In this document: positions 11,452 to 19,257 of the stretch, in pieces
How positions within the stretch are numbered: the first letter of the stretch is position 1
Layout: every line of letters starts with the position of its first letter
Assembly (NCBI RefSeq): GCF_002356415.1
Contig: NZ_AP018338.1
Location: 434,001 to 498,000 of the forward strand
From: Streptococcus oralis subsp. tigurinus
GTDB taxonomy: Bacteria > Bacillota > Bacilli > Lactobacillales > Streptococcaceae
Direction of reading: 5' to 3'
Length of the DNA: 64,000 nt
Translations under genes and position numbers: made by a program
Notes under the pieces: model-generated
What the model was told of the DNA's origin: nothing
What the model saw: only the letters and a program-made list of their open reading frames with translations
Database searches by the model: none

Positions 11452-12725
11452 TGAAGTTAAGTTGGAATGGATTTTCTAAAAAGTCATACCATGAGCGCCT
11501 TGAGTTACTGAAAGCTCAGGCGCTCCTTAGTCCTGAAAAACAGACCAGTCTGGAGCAGGATGAACAAGTCAGCTTGGCAGTTGCAGACCAGCTGAGTGAG
11601 AATGTGGTGGGAACATTCTCTCTACCTTATTCCGTCATTCCAGATCTTGTGGTGAATGGTCAGGACTACACAGTTCCCTATGTGACAGAAGAACCCTCAG
11701 TGGTTGCTGCGGCTAGCTATGCTAGTAAAATCATCAAGCGAGCAGGTGGCTTTACTGCTCAAGTACATGAGCGTCAGATGATTGGTCAGGTAGCACTTTA
11801 TCATGTTACTGATCCAGAGCTAGCGCAAGAGAAGATTGCCAGCAAGAAAGCGGAGCTCTTGGAACTTGCCAATCAAGCCTATCCGTCTATCGTCAAACGT
11901 GGTGGCGGGGCGCGTGATTTGCATGTAGAGCAGATCAAAGGTGAAACAGACTTTCTCGTTGTCTATCTCCATGTCGATACCCAGGAAGCTATGGGAGCCA
12001 ATATGCTCAACACCATGCTGGAAGCCTTGAAGCCAGTCTTAGAAGAACTCAGTCAGGGACAGAGTCTCATGGGAATCCTGTCCAACTACGCGACCGATTC
12101 TCTGGTGACTGCAAGCTGTCGTATCGCCTTTCGCTACTTGAGTCCCCAAAGGGACCAAGGACGAGAAATTGCGGAGAAAATAGCCTTGGCTAGCCAGTTT
12201 GCGCAGATTGATCCCTACCGAGCGGCTACCCATAATAAAGGGATTTTTAATGGTATCGATGCAATTTTGATTGCCACTGGTAATGACTGGCGTGCCATCG
12301 AAGCTGGGGCCCATGCCTTTGCCAGTCGAGACGGGCGCTATCAAGGTCTCAGTCGATGGAGTCTAGATAGGGACACAGAAGAATTGGTCGGTGAGATGAC
12401 CTTACCCATGCCGGTAGCGACCAAGGGTGGCTCTATCGGTCTCAACCCACGTGTAGCTCTCAGTCATGAACTACTAGGAAATCCTTCTGCCAAGGAATTA
12501 GCTCAGATTATCGTGTCCATCGGTCTTGCCCAAAACTTTGCGGCTCTCAAAGCCTTGGTCAGTACGGGCATCCAGCAAGGCCACATGAAATTGCAGGCCA
12601 AATCCCTAGCTCTCCTAGCAGGTGCTAGTGAGTCCGAGGTTGCTCCCCTCGTTGAGCGACTCATCGCAGATAAAACCTTTAACTTAGAGACAGCCCAGCG
12701 CTATCTAGAAAACTTAAGATCATAA
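11451..12725 (+). CDS. mvaA: Hydroxymethylglutaryl-CoA reductase (degradative-type, class II)
   Basis: Reduces HMG-CoA to mevalonate. At 424 residues it lacks the membrane anchor of eukaryotic enzymes. Visible motifs are EEPSVVAAASYASK (substrate loop with the catalytic Glu), the MGANMLNTMLE cofactor region and the ATHNKGIFNGIDA stretch. It is coupled to mvaS by the TAATG overlap. A bidirectional terminator separates it from the convergent scrR gene. Confidence 0.96.
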   Translation: MKLSWNGFSKKSYHERLELLKAQALLSPEKQTSLEQDEQVSLAVADQLSENVVGTFSLPYSVIPDLVVNGQDYTVPYVTEEPSVVAAASYASKIIKRAGGFTAQVHERQMIGQVALYHVTDPELAQEKIASKKAELLELANQAYPSIVKRGGGARDLHVEQIKGETDFLVVYLHVDTQEAMGANMLNTMLEALKPVLEELSQGQSLMGILSNYATDSLVTASCRIAFRYLSPQRDQGREIAEKIALASQFAQIDPYRAATHNKGIFNGIDAILIATGNDWRAIEAGAHAFASRDGRYQGLSRWSLDRDTEELVGEMTLPMPVATKGGSIGLNPRVALSHELLGNPSAKELAQIIVSIGLAQNFAALKALVSTGIQQGHMKLQAKSLALLAGASESEVAPLVERLIADKTFNLETAQRYLENLRS

Positions 12726-12757
12726 AAAAACTCAGACGAATTCGTCTGAGTTTTTTG
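12724..12757. terminator. Bidirectional terminator between mvaA and scrR
   Basis: Perfect 11-base arms (12730-12740 and 12741-12751, ACTCAGACGAA and its complement) are flanked by A and T runs, so the hairpin can work for both convergent genes. Confidence 0.9.
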
Positions 12758-12760
12758 TAC

Positions 12761-13726
12761 TTAAATACTTTTTCCAGGTAATAGGGTGACTGGTAGGAAG
12801 TAACCAGTTGTCGCGACCTCTTTGCCTTCAATCTTCTGCAAGAGGAGATCGACAGTGAGGTGGGCAATCTCTTTCATAGGTTGCTTAATCGTTGTCAGGT
12901 GAGGATAGTAGTTCTCGATAAAGTAGGTCCCATCATAGCCGATGACCTTGAGCTCATCAGGAACAGAAATTCCCAGCTCTTGAGCGATTTTGATAACCAG
13001 GATAGCTGTCAAATCATCCGAAGCAAAAATCGCATCTGGTTTCTGATGGGTCAAGATATTCTTGATTTCCATTTCTTTTCGGACGGGAGAAAAGTCACTC
13101 GAAACATTGATAATAGGCGCTTTCGGGAGAACCGATGCAAAACCAGCATGGCGCAGTCCAGTAGGTGAGTTCGAGTTGTCATTCCCTGTAATCATAATGA
13201 TAGACTGGGCGCCTGTCTTGACCAAGGTTTGGGCTGCGAGGAACCCGCCGCCGTAGTTATCAGAGGAGACGACAGGGATGTCTGGAGACAAGTTTCGGTC
13301 AAAGGAAATAATCGGTGCCGTCACACGATTGTAGTCTTCGATTCCCAAGTTGTGACTTCCAGAAATGATACCATCGACCTGGTTGGCCTCCAGCATTTCA
13401 ATGTACTCCCGTTCTTTTTCAGAGTCGTGTTCGCTGTTACAGATGATGGTCTTGTAGCCATTTTTGAAGAGTTGGTGTTCCAATTTGTCAATCAACTCCG
13501 CATAAAAGACATGACTGATGTTGGGAAAAATAAGTCCAATCAACTTGGCAGATTTTCCTTGGAGGCTTCGAGCCAGATTGTTGGGTTTGTAGCCCAATTC
13601 TCGCATGGCTTCATTAACCTTTTGAATGGTTTTCTCAGATAGATACCCCTTTTTATTGATGACCCGTGAGACGGTAGTGGGGCTGACGCCTGCAAGTTTT
13701 GCGACATCAGTTAGTTTTGCGACCAT
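12761..13726 (-). CDS. scrR: Sucrose operon repressor, LacI family
   Basis: LacI/GalR-type regulator of 321 residues. The N-terminal helix-turn-helix TDVAKLAGVSPTTVSRVINK and hinge are followed by a periplasmic-binding-like effector domain. Its start overlaps the scrB 3' end by 20 bases, so both are made from one divergent transcript. By family and position it should repress scrA and scrB, probably relieved by a sucrose-derived sugar phosphate. Candidate operators lie between scrB and scrA. Confidence 0.92.
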   Translation of the reverse strand: MVAKLTDVAKLAGVSPTTVSRVINKKGYLSEKTIQKVNEAMRELGYKPNNLARSLQGKSAKLIGLIFPNISHVFYAELIDKLEHQLFKNGYKTIICNSEHDSEKEREYIEMLEANQVDGIISGSHNLGIEDYNRVTAPIISFDRNLSPDIPVVSSDNYGGGFLAAQTLVKTGAQSIIMITGNDNSNSPTGLRHAGFASVLPKAPIINVSSDFSPVRKEMEIKNILTHQKPDAIFASDDLTAILVIKIAQELGISVPDELKVIGYDGTYFIENYYPHLTTIKQPMKEIAHLTVDLLLQKIEGKEVATTGYFLPVTLLPGKSI

Positions 13727-15161
13727 AATCTAATTCATAGTAAGTTCCAGTTGGGTTTCCAGATTTGATGAGGATACCATTTTGGTCCGCATGTGGGAAG
13801 ACACGACCAGAAAATACTTTTTCTCCTTTATTGATGAAAATTTCAAAGACCGACTTGTCGATGAAGATAGTGGCAGTTGTAGCTTGGTTATTGATAGGGC
13901 AAGAACGAGTTGTACCAAATTCTTGGGCGTACTGTTCACCGGCCTGACTACGATCCACTGTCACCTGTCCATTGACAAAGTCAAAGTTGATTGAAAGCCC
14001 CTTGCCTTCTTTGTCAGCGAGCAAGATAATCTCGCTTTGGCTATTGGCCTCCAAGTTGAGCTCCAGTTCATAGGTGTTATTGGTTTTAGTACGATTTGAG
14101 AAGACTTCTTCAGAAGAACGAAGTTCTTTGACGGCTGAGACAGGATATTGGTAGAGTTTGCCATCTTTGATAGTGAGTTCTTTGACCAATGAGAAGGTTC
14201 CTTGGTGGTCAAAACGGTCAGATGGGTAAGAAACATCTGGTAATCCAAGCCAACTTACTGCTAGTGCACGTCCATCTGGAGCGTTGAAGGCTTGCGTTGC
14301 ATAGGCTTCGAAACCATAGTCTAGATTTTGCAATGGAGACACATCTACCATTTTGGCATTTTCAGGATCAAAGGAAGCCCCGATTTTGTACATGTTTGGA
14401 TAGATATTATCATAGTCTAGAACACTCTTATCCAATCCTTGTGGGCAGTAGAGAAGGACAGGTTGCTCCCCTACAAAGACCAGATTTGGGCATTCCATCA
14501 TGTAGGCAGTGCGGTCGTTAGCAAAGTCAAGGTCGCCAACTGCTTGCCAGTTTGTATAATCATTGTCCACAGCCTTGTAGAGACGGACGAAGCCTTTTTT
14601 CTCCAAGTCCTGTCCACCGACGATAGCATAATATTGACCTTTAAAGTTAAAAATTTGTGGGTCGCGAAAGTGGTCTGTAGAGTCTGCTGGCTGGTCAATC
14701 AAGATCTTGTCAATTTTCGTAATCTTACCATCTTTATCCATCAAAGCACCAATCTGGTATGGGTGACGAATCCAGTTTTCATCACGGACATTTCCTGTAT
14801 AAAATAGGAACAAGTTATCGCCAAACTGCATGGCAGAACCAGAGTAGGCACCGTGACTATCCAATGGAGTATCTGGCAAAATTTTGACTCCAGTTTCTCT
14901 AAAGTGAACCAAATCATCACTTTCTAGCTGTGCCCAAGATTTTAAACCGTGGGCTGCACCAAAGGGGAAGTTCTGGTAAAAGAGAATCCACTTGCCATCA
15001 AAGTAAGAAAAGCCATTTGGATCATTGAGAAGCCCCATTTTAGGCTCAACATGGTAATGAGTATGCCATGGAGATTGTGCCATCTTTTCCTTTATATGTT
15101 GAATTTCTTCTTGCGTCCAATCTTCATAGGGTCTATAACGACGCTCGGTTGTCCATTCCAT
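13707..15161 (-). CDS. scrB: Sucrose-6-phosphate hydrolase (beta-fructofuranosidase, GH32)
   Basis: Cleaves sucrose 6-phosphate delivered by ScrA into glucose 6-phosphate and fructose. GH32 signature: the WHTHYHVEPKMGLLNDPNGF region holds the catalytic nucleophile Asp in NDPNG, HFRDPQ carries the stabiliser Asp, and the acid/base Glu lies in MECPNL. A beta-sandwich C-terminal domain completes 484 residues. The ribosome site GGAGGAAAG lies just before the ATG on the minus strand. Confidence 0.95.
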   Translation of the reverse strand: MEWTTERRYRPYEDWTQEEIQHIKEKMAQSPWHTHYHVEPKMGLLNDPNGFSYFDGKWILFYQNFPFGAAHGLKSWAQLESDDLVHFRETGVKILPDTPLDSHGAYSGSAMQFGDNLFLFYTGNVRDENWIRHPYQIGALMDKDGKITKIDKILIDQPADSTDHFRDPQIFNFKGQYYAIVGGQDLEKKGFVRLYKAVDNDYTNWQAVGDLDFANDRTAYMMECPNLVFVGEQPVLLYCPQGLDKSVLDYDNIYPNMYKIGASFDPENAKMVDVSPLQNLDYGFEAYATQAFNAPDGRALAVSWLGLPDVSYPSDRFDHQGTFSLVKELTIKDGKLYQYPVSAVKELRSSEEVFSNRTKTNNTYELELNLEANSQSEIILLADKEGKGLSINFDFVNGQVTVDRSQAGEQYAQEFGTTRSCPINNQATTATIFIDKSVFEIFINKGEKVFSGRVFPHADQNGILIKSGNPTGTYYELDYGRKTN

Positions 15162-15198
15162 TTTATCTTTCCTCCATAAGTTCTATTCTATTATTAAT

Positions 15199-15214
15199 AG
15201 TAAACGTTTTCGGC
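15199..15214. promoter_or_regulatory. Weaker ScrR/CcpA-type operator candidate upstream of scrB
   Basis: AGTAAACGTTTTCGGC shares the AAACGnTT centre of LacI-family operators and cre sites. It lies about 40 bases before the scrB start. Confidence 0.35.
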
Positions 15215-15253
15215 AAAAAAAGCAAGTCTTTTATGTTAAAAAAAAGAAAAATA

Positions 15254-15269
15254 TGTCAAACGATTGCCA
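15254..15269. promoter_or_regulatory. ScrR operator candidate on the scrB side
   Basis: TGTCAAACGATTGCCA. Its complement TGGCAATCGTTTGACA closely matches the scrA-side site. Its outer TTGACA (minus strand, 15254-15259) could be the -35 of a scrB promoter. Confidence 0.55.
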
Positions 15270-15434
15270 TAAAACAAGTAAAGGGAATCTGGCAAATTTT
15301 CACGAAAAAATGAAAGAAAATGTAAATAAAAACCTTGATTCCTCAAGTTTAAAGATATTTTTTGAGGAAAAAGAGAATTTCCCTCAAAAACGAGTAAAAA
15401 TAATCAGAGAAAAAAGAAAGGAAATAAAAAATCC

Positions 15435-15450
15435 TGCAAAACGCTTGACA
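15435..15450. promoter_or_regulatory. ScrR operator candidate overlapping the scrA -35
   Basis: TGCAAAACGCTTGACA ends in the TTGACA -35 hexamer of scrA. Binding here would block polymerase directly. The rest of the 15162-15538 gap is AT-rich with no gene visible. Confidence 0.55.
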
Positions 15451-15472
15451 TATTTTAGAAACGTGATAAAAT
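15445..15472 (+). promoter_or_regulatory. scrA promoter
   Basis: -35 TTGACA (15445-15450), 16-base spacer, -10 TAAAAT (15467-15472) with an upstream TGA extension. This is the best-formed promoter in the scr region. Confidence 0.75.
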
Positions 15473-15538
15473 AATAGTCGTAGGGCGAATAAAATCGCTT
15501 TCAAACAAGAACAAAATTTTATAAGGAGATTTTTGCAA

Positions 15539-17425
15539 ATGAACAATCAGGATATTGCAAAAAAGGTCATCGAAGCCCTTGGTGGACGTGAAAATGTCAA
15601 CAGTGTGGCCCACTGTGCGACTCGTCTACGTGTCATGGTCAAAGATGAAGGGAAAATCAAGAAGGAAGTGATTGAGAACTTGGATAAAGTTCAAGGAGCT
15701 TTCTTTAACTCAGGCCAATACCAAATCATCTTTGGTACAGGTACAGTAAACAAGATGTACGACGAAGTGGTTGCACTTGGTTTGCCAACCTCTTCTAAAG
15801 AAGATATGAAAGCAGAAGCTGCTAAACAAGGAAACTGGTTCCAACGTGCTATCCGTACTTTCGGTGACGTCTTTGTACCAATCATTCCAGTTATCGTAGC
15901 GACAGGTCTCTTCATGGGTCTTCGTGGTCTCTTGAACGCTCTTGGAATCACACTTCCAGAAGATGTTACCATTTACAGCCAAATCCTCACAGATACAGCC
16001 TTCATCATCTTACCAGGTTTAGTTGTATGGTCAACCTTCCGTGTATTCGGTGGAAATCCAGCTGTTGGTATCGTCCTCGGTATGATGCTGGTTTCTGGCT
16101 CACTTCCAAACGCTTGGGCTGTAGCATCAGGTGGTGAAGTAACAGCTATGAACTTCTTTGGCTTCATTCCTGTTGTTGGTTTGCAAGGTTCTGTTCTTCC
16201 AGCCTTCATCATCGGGGTGGTCGGAGCCAAGTTTGAAAAAAGTCTCCGCAAAGTAGTTCCAGATGTCTTGGATCTTTTGGTGACACCATTCGTGACACTT
16301 TTGGTTATGTCTATCCTTGGACTCTTTGTCATCGGACCAGTCTTCCACGTTGTTGAAAACTACATCCTTCTCGGAACAAAAGCGATTCTTGGCTTGCCAT
16401 TTGGTCTCGGTGGTTTTGTCATCGGTGGGGTTCACCAATTGATCGTCGTATCAGGTGTACACCACATCTTCAACTTACTTGAAGTGCAATTGCTTGCTGC
16501 TGACCATGCCAACCCATTCAACGCCATCATCACTGCAGCGATGACAGCTCAAGGGGCTGCAACTGTTGCCGTTGGTGTTAAAACGAAGAATCCTAAACTG
16601 AAAACACTTGCTTTCCCAGCTGCTCTTTCTGCCTTCCTCGGTATTACAGAGCCTGCTATCTTCGGGGTAAACTTGCGCTTCCGTAAACCATTCTTCCTTT
16701 CATTGATCGCTGGTGCTATCGGTGGTGGATTAGCTTCTATCCTTGGACTTGCTGGTACTGGTAATGGTATCACCATCATCCCTGGTACTATGCTTTACGT
16801 TGGGAATGGCCAATTGTTCCAATACCTTCTTATGGTAGCTGTATCATTCGTTCTTGGTTTTGCCCTTACCTACATGTTTGGTTACGAGGACGAAAAAGAA
16901 GTTGCTAGTGAAGTGGCGACAGAGCGCTTGGTTCAAGAAGAAACAACTGGTAACATTCCAGTAGCTCCTCAAAATGAAACAATCCAAACTCCTATCGTTG
17001 GTGATGTCGTAGCGCTTGCTGATGTGAATGATCCAGTCTTCTCAAGTGGTGCAATGGGACAAGGAATCGCTGTAAAACCTAGCCAAGGTGTGGTATATGC
17101 TCCAGCTGATGCAGAAGTATCGATCGCCTTTGCTACAGGACATGCCTACGGTTTGAAGACAGCTAACGGAGCTGAAATCTTGATCCACGTTGGGATCGAT
17201 ACGGTGACTATGAACGGTGAAGGATTTGAACAAAAGGTTGCTCAAGGCGACAAGGTTAAAGCTGGTGACATTCTTGGAACCTTTGACTCAAACAAAATCG
17301 CTGCTGCAGGTCTTGACGATACAACAATGGTTATCGTAACCAACACAGCAGACTACGCTTCTGTGACACCAGTTGCAAGCGGTTCTGTTGTCAAGGGAGA
17401 CGCAATCATCGAAGTGAAAGCCTAA
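15539..17425 (+). CDS. scrA: Sucrose PTS transporter, EIIBCA
   Basis: Imports sucrose and phosphorylates it to sucrose 6-phosphate. Domains in order: EIIB (about 1-90, phosphorylated Cys in NSVAHCATRLRV), EIIC with about ten membrane helices (about 110-450, ITEPAIFGVNL motif), and EIIA at the C-terminus (about 480-628, ILIHVGIDTV with the active-site His). ATG 15539 has AAGGAG 10 bases upstream; an in-frame TTG at 15533 is less likely. Length 628 residues. Confidence 0.95.
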   Translation: MNNQDIAKKVIEALGGRENVNSVAHCATRLRVMVKDEGKIKKEVIENLDKVQGAFFNSGQYQIIFGTGTVNKMYDEVVALGLPTSSKEDMKAEAAKQGNWFQRAIRTFGDVFVPIIPVIVATGLFMGLRGLLNALGITLPEDVTIYSQILTDTAFIILPGLVVWSTFRVFGGNPAVGIVLGMMLVSGSLPNAWAVASGGEVTAMNFFGFIPVVGLQGSVLPAFIIGVVGAKFEKSLRKVVPDVLDLLVTPFVTLLVMSILGLFVIGPVFHVVENYILLGTKAILGLPFGLGGFVIGGVHQLIVVSGVHHIFNLLEVQLLAADHANPFNAIITAAMTAQGAATVAVGVKTKNPKLKTLAFPAALSAFLGITEPAIFGVNLRFRKPFFLSLIAGAIGGGLASILGLAGTGNGITIIPGTMLYVGNGQLFQYLLMVAVSFVLGFALTYMFGYEDEKEVASEVATERLVQEETTGNIPVAPQNETIQTPIVGDVVALADVNDPVFSSGAMGQGIAVKPSQGVVYAPADAEVSIAFATGHAYGLKTANGAEILIHVGIDTVTMNGEGFEQKVAQGDKVKAGDILGTFDSNKIAAAGLDDTTMVIVTNTADYASVTPVASGSVVKGDAIIEVKA

Positions 17426-17451
17426 TCCTCTTCAAAATCAAATCTAAAAAC

Positions 17452-17484
17452 AAAACGAACAAATGACATGTTTGTTCGTTTTTG
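17452..17484 (+). terminator. Rho-independent terminator after scrA
   Basis: Arms AAAACGAACAAA and TTTGTTCGTTTT with a 7-base loop. It separates scrA from scrK. Confidence 0.85.
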
Positions 17485-17546
17485 CTTGAATGGTAAGATT
17501 TACAGAGGAAAATCTAAAATATAGAGAAATCTAGACTTTCAAAATA

Positions 17547-17555
17547 TGCTATAAT
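17547..17555 (+). promoter_or_regulatory. Extended -10 promoter of scrK
   Basis: TGCTATAAT gives a consensus TATAAT (17550-17555) with TG extension, 28 bases before the scrK ATG. The -35 is weak. Confidence 0.55.
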
Positions 17556-17582
17556 AAAGAAAATAAAAACAAGAGGTTTATC

Positions 17583-18470
17583 ATGACAAAATTATACGGA
17601 AGCTTAGAAGCGGGCGGTACAAAGTTTGTCTGTGCTGTCGGTGATGAAAACTTTAATGTTGTGGAAAAAACACAATTTCCAACAACAACTCCTATCGAGA
17701 CTATCGATAAAACCATCGAGTTCTTTTCAAAATTCGATAATCTTGCTGGTCTTGCTGTCGGTTCATTTGGTCCCATCGATATCGACAAAAACTCAAAAAC
17801 CTATGGCTTTATCACAACGACTCCAAAACCAAACTGGGCAAATGTAGACTTGCTTGGGGCCCTCCGTCGCGCCCTCAATGTACCCATGTATTTCACGACA
17901 GACGTAAACAGCTCTGCTTATGGTGAAGTGGTTGCCCGTAACAATGCTGGTGGCCGTATCGAGAACTTGGTTTACTACACTATCGGTACAGGGATCGGTG
18001 CAGGTGTCATCCAACGTGGCGAGTTTATCGGTGGTGCAGGTCACCCTGAAATGGGTCACTACTATGTAGCTAAACACCCAATGGATATTGAAAAAGAATT
18101 CAACGGTGTTTGTCCTTTCCACAAGGGCTGTTTGGAAGGCTTTGCAGCTGGACCAAGTTTGGAAGCTCGTACAGGTGTTCGTGGTGAAAACATCGAACTC
18201 AACAGTTCTGTCTGGGATGTTCAAGCCTACTATATCGCTCAAGCTGCGGTCAATGCTACAGTGACTTTCCGCCCAGATGTGATCGTCTTTGGTGGTGGAG
18301 TCATGGCCCAACAACACATGCTGGATCGTGTGCGTGAGAAATTCACAGCTCTCCTCAACGGCTACCTACCAGTACCAGACGTGCGTGACTACATCGTGAC
18401 ACCTGCAGTTGCTGGAAATGGTTCTGCCACACTTGGGAACTTTGTCCTTGCTAAGAGTGTCGCAAAATAA
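17583..18470 (+). CDS. scrK: Fructokinase, ROK family
   Basis: Phosphorylates the fructose released by ScrB, feeding glycolysis as fructose 6-phosphate. The ROK fold shows the ATP-binding GSLEAGGTKFVCAVG start, the GTGIGAGV loop, the GAGHPEMGH signature and the zinc-site segment CPFHKGCLEG. Length 295 residues. It sits directly downstream of scrA but behind its own terminator and promoter, so it may be expressed independently as well as with the sucrose genes. Confidence 0.93.
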   Translation: MTKLYGSLEAGGTKFVCAVGDENFNVVEKTQFPTTTPIETIDKTIEFFSKFDNLAGLAVGSFGPIDIDKNSKTYGFITTTPKPNWANVDLLGALRRALNVPMYFTTDVNSSAYGEVVARNNAGGRIENLVYYTIGTGIGAGVIQRGEFIGGAGHPEMGHYYVAKHPMDIEKEFNGVCPFHKGCLEGFAAGPSLEARTGVRGENIELNSSVWDVQAYYIAQAAVNATVTFRPDVIVFGGGVMAQQHMLDRVREKFTALLNGYLPVPDVRDYIVTPAVAGNGSATLGNFVLAKSVAK

Positions 18471-18478
18471 AACAAAGA

Positions 18479-18511
18479 AAACATCCGCTTGGGAAACCAA
18501 ACGGATTTTTC
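18479..18511. terminator. Bidirectional terminator between scrK and the TVP38 gene
   Basis: Arms ATCCGCTTGG and CCAAACGGAT with a GAAA tetraloop, T run on the plus side and A run on the other. The two neighbours converge here. Confidence 0.8.
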
Positions 18512-18516
18512 TATTC

Positions 18517-19134
18517 TCAAAACATCTGCCAGAAGAAATCAATAATATAGGTCAAACCATAAGTATAAACCACTAGGGTAAAGGGCTTGGTCAGAATGAT
18601 GATAATCATATAGCGCTTGAAGGTCATCTTGGTCAGGGCAGCCAGCATACAGAGAAAGTCAGCTGGACTGACAGGCCAGATCATCATAAAGATAAAGAAC
18701 CGCTCGAAACGATTGCCCTTATCTAGCCAACCGATATACTTGTCATAGGTGCGCTTGCTGACGACGGACTGGACAAAGGCAGCTCCATAGAGACGCACCA
18801 GGTAAAAGATAATGGCACAGCCAATCACGATGCCGATATAGTTATAGATGGTTCCGATGATGTGGCCGTAAATAAAGACCCCAGCCACTGAGGTCAAAGC
18901 TCCCGGAATGATCGGAACGACGGTTTGTAGGATCTGTAAAAAGATAAAGAGTGGTGGCCCCCAAACCCCAGCTTGCTGGATAAAGGCCGATAGGGTTTCC
19001 TTGGACTGTAACACTCCTGCCTGATAGGCCCAAATACAGAAAATCAAGGTGCCGACTCCCCCGACGATAGATGAGATATTGATGACTTGCTGTAGAAGGG
19101 GAGAAACAGCTTTCATTTGCTTATCCTGTGACAT
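18517..19134 (-). CDS. TVP38/TMEM64 (DedA-like) membrane protein
   Basis: A 205-residue protein with about five hydrophobic segments. The central region GALTSVAGVFIYGHIIGTIYNYIG and the following KRTYDKYIGWLDKGNRFERFFIFMM, ending in a WPVSPADFLCMLAALTKM stretch, match the SNARE-associated/TVP38 family. Such proteins are linked to lipid handling in membranes; the exact substrate here is unknown. It is transcribed alone, divergent from the helicase gene. Confidence 0.82.
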   Translation of the reverse strand: MSQDKQMKAVSPLLQQVINISSIVGGVGTLIFCIWAYQAGVLQSKETLSAFIQQAGVWGPPLFIFLQILQTVVPIIPGALTSVAGVFIYGHIIGTIYNYIGIVIGCAIIFYLVRLYGAAFVQSVVSKRTYDKYIGWLDKGNRFERFFIFMMIWPVSPADFLCMLAALTKMTFKRYMIIIILTKPFTLVVYTYGLTYIIDFFWQMF

Positions 19135-19257
19135 GTAAACTCCTCATAGATAGTATGGTTCTACTATACCATATTTTTCTTATAAAGACTAATTTGATTC
19201 CTTATCTTGCTTTTTATATAAGTGTGGTACAATTAAAGGAGTAAGTCAAGAGATATA

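Noticed and set aside
15253..15474. 73-residue open frame between scrB and scrA
   Set aside because: Very Lys-rich with no ribosome site, and it covers the operators and promoter; AT-rich noncoding DNA explains it.
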